32,265 bases of DNA from Flavobacterium psychrophilum (GTDB lineage Bacteria; Bacteroidota; Bacteroidia; Flavobacteriales; Flavobacteriaceae), in contig CAMCTL010000015.1 of the NCBI GenBank assembly GCA_945878515.1, positions 1 to 32,265 on the forward strand, in the 5' to 3' direction. The stretch's first letter is position 1. The number at the start of each line of letters is the position of its first letter. Made by a program: the position numbers and the translations under genes. Below the pieces are notes generated by a model, which was given only the letters and a program-made list of their open reading frames with translations, was not told the origin of the DNA and searched no databases. Shown here one piece after another: positions 31,486 through 32,265 of the stretch.

Positions 31486-31998
31486 ATGAACGACGCACAT
31501 TTACATTTGGTAGTAAACCATTTTCCAATTATCGGGACGATTTTTGGATTAGGCATTTTGATTACAGGAATTATTTTAAAAAACAACACGGTAAAAAACA
31601 CCGCATATGTGCTGTTTGTTATTGCTGCAATTTTCGCCGCATTTAGTATGGGAACAGGCGAAGGAGCAGAGGAATTGGTAGAAGATATGCCATCCATTGG
31701 AAAAGAAATCATTCACGAACATGAGGAAATGGCCGAGAAATTGGCTATTGTTCTGTATGCTTTGGGAGTAATTTCTCTTATTGGTTTGTTTATGAATTAT
31801 AAAAACAAAGCCAACGCTAAATTTGTTTCTTACGTTGCTCTTGTAGTAGCAATAATCGGTGTGTATTTTGCACAACAAACAGGAACCACTGGTGGAGAAG
31901 TTCGTCACACTGAAATTAGAGCGAATGCAGCTCCGACTGTTGGGGCTGAACAAAATGCTACTGCCGCAGAGCAAGGAGAAAGCGAAGACAAAGAGTAG
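31486..31998 (+). CDS. DUF2231-like small membrane protein
   Basis: A 170-aa membrane protein with four helices: about 11-31 (PIIGTIFGLGILITGIIL), 39-56 (AYVLFVIAAIFAAFSMG), 87-103 and 112-128. The N-terminal MNDAHLHLVVNHFPI matches the His-rich opening of DUF2231-type proteins (a helix carrying HxH and HFPI), sometimes thought to bind heme. A second His cluster is at HEHEE (about 76-80). The C-terminal tail (about 135-170) is polar, Ala- and Glu-rich, and likely disordered. Function unknown. Confidence 0.65.
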   Translation: MNDAHLHLVVNHFPIIGTIFGLGILITGIILKNNTVKNTAYVLFVIAAIFAAFSMGTGEGAEELVEDMPSIGKEIIHEHEEMAEKLAIVLYALGVISLIGLFMNYKNKANAKFVSYVALVVAIIGVYFAQQTGTTGGEVRHTEIRANAAPTVGAEQNATAAEQGESEDKE

Positions 31999-32051
31999 TT
32001 TTATAGCATTCAGAAATATAAAATAGTTTTTTATTGTTACCCGCACCCCAA

Positions 32052-32070
32052 CCCTCTCCGAAGGAGAAGG
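32052..32070. repeat. C-rich/G-rich small hairpin repeat
   Basis: CCCTCTCC-GAA-GGAGAAGG, imperfect arms with a three-base loop, in a GC-rich patch 50 bp after the DUF2231-like gene. Resembles common flavobacterial intergenic repeats and might act as a terminator. Confidence 0.5.
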
Positions 32071-32104
32071 AGTAAAAATTGGATTATTTTATATTTCTAA
32101 ACAC

Positions 32105-32123
32105 TGTTGTCCGATTAAAATTT
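32105..32123. repeat. 19-bp repeat TGTTGTCCGATTAAAATTT, copy 2
   Basis: Second copy of 31198-31216, 907 bp to the right in the same orientation. Confidence 0.75.
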
Positions 32124-32193
32124 TAGAAAAACTAAAAAGCCCAACAAATATAGTCCCTACAGGACATTAAAAGGCGGGTAACTTGTTTTGTGG

Positions 32194-32248
32194 CTACCAA
32201 CATTTTGCTCCTAACGGAGCATACCTCGTAGAGGTTAAATGTTGGTAG
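32194..32248. repeat. Three-way-junction palindromic repeat
   Basis: Outer stem CTACCAACATTT / AAATGTTGGTAG (32194-32205 with 32237-32248) encloses two hairpins: TGCTCC-TAAC-GGAGCA (32206-32221) and ACCTC-GTA-GAGGT (32223-32235). The flanking GTCCCTACAGGAC segment (about 32153-32165) may belong to the same unit. I recognise the CTACCAA...TTGGTAG / GCTCCTAACGGAGC pattern as a dispersed repeat of Bacteroidota genomes. Confidence 0.7.
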
Positions 32249-32265
32249 CAAATAGATTACAAATA

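Noticed and set aside
31576..32046. 156-codon minus-strand frame
   Set aside because: Opposite to the DUF2231-like gene; its His/Cys/Phe-rich sequence is a reverse reading of that gene.

Overview
The window is AT-rich chromosomal DNA that reads as a member of the Flavobacteriaceae (Bacteroidota), probably Flavobacterium or a close relative. The evidence is the protein repertoire, the scarcity of Shine-Dalgarno sequences, promoters of the form TTTG-N17-20-TAnnTTTG, and families of small palindromic or heptameric intergenic repeats. Taxonomy is inferred from recognition, not from a search.

Layout. 1-9.1 kb is mostly housekeeping: a YggS-type PLP protein, 3-hydroxybutyryl-CoA dehydrogenase, a Gfo/Idh/MocA oxidoreductase, pcm, smpB, a VF530-type protein, a DUF3575-like barrel, an aldose-1-epimerase-like protein, a secreted M1 peptidase and agmatine deiminase. 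9.2-12.3 kb holds a secreted TPR protein with a decayed gene fragment fused to its start, an ECF sigma / small membrane anti-sigma / Spy-CpxP-like operon, and an unrecognised 232-aa protein with its own promoter. 12.3-16.2 kb looks accessory: a 21-bp phased degenerate tandem repeat, a DnaQ-type exonuclease with a C-terminal BRCT domain, an Rpn-family PD-(D/E)XK nuclease, and a HigB/HigA toxin-antitoxin pair enclosed by two 153-bp direct repeats. 16.2-20 kb returns to core functions: a promoter and structured leader RNA ahead of fabG, a VWA membrane protein, and a DUF1275 protein.

20-31.4 kb is a metal-homeostasis block. A 1.7-kb non-coding region made largely of a tandemly duplicated ~687-bp unit precedes an OmpR-type response regulator and sensor kinase. 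These are followed by a CzcA-type RND pump fused to a TolC-like outer-membrane channel, its lipoprotein adaptor, a ferritin-like/VIT1 membrane protein and a bestrophin-like membrane protein. A 164-bp MITE-like element with terminal inverted repeats occurs three times, twice upstream and once downstream of the block. The same spaced direct repeat (CTTAA-N6-CTTAA) lies in both upstream units and just before the pump gene, suggesting the regulator's own operator. The window ends with a small DUF2231-like membrane protein and structured intergenic repeats.

The most interesting signals are the shared regulatory repeat with the duplicated, MITE-bearing upstream region of the efflux system, the sensor kinase with an Arg in its G1 box, the pump-channel fusion that keeps a signal-peptide-like junction, the repeat-bounded higBA cassette, and the 21-bp phased A-tract array. 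I saw no rRNA, tRNA, CRISPR array or complete insertion sequence.
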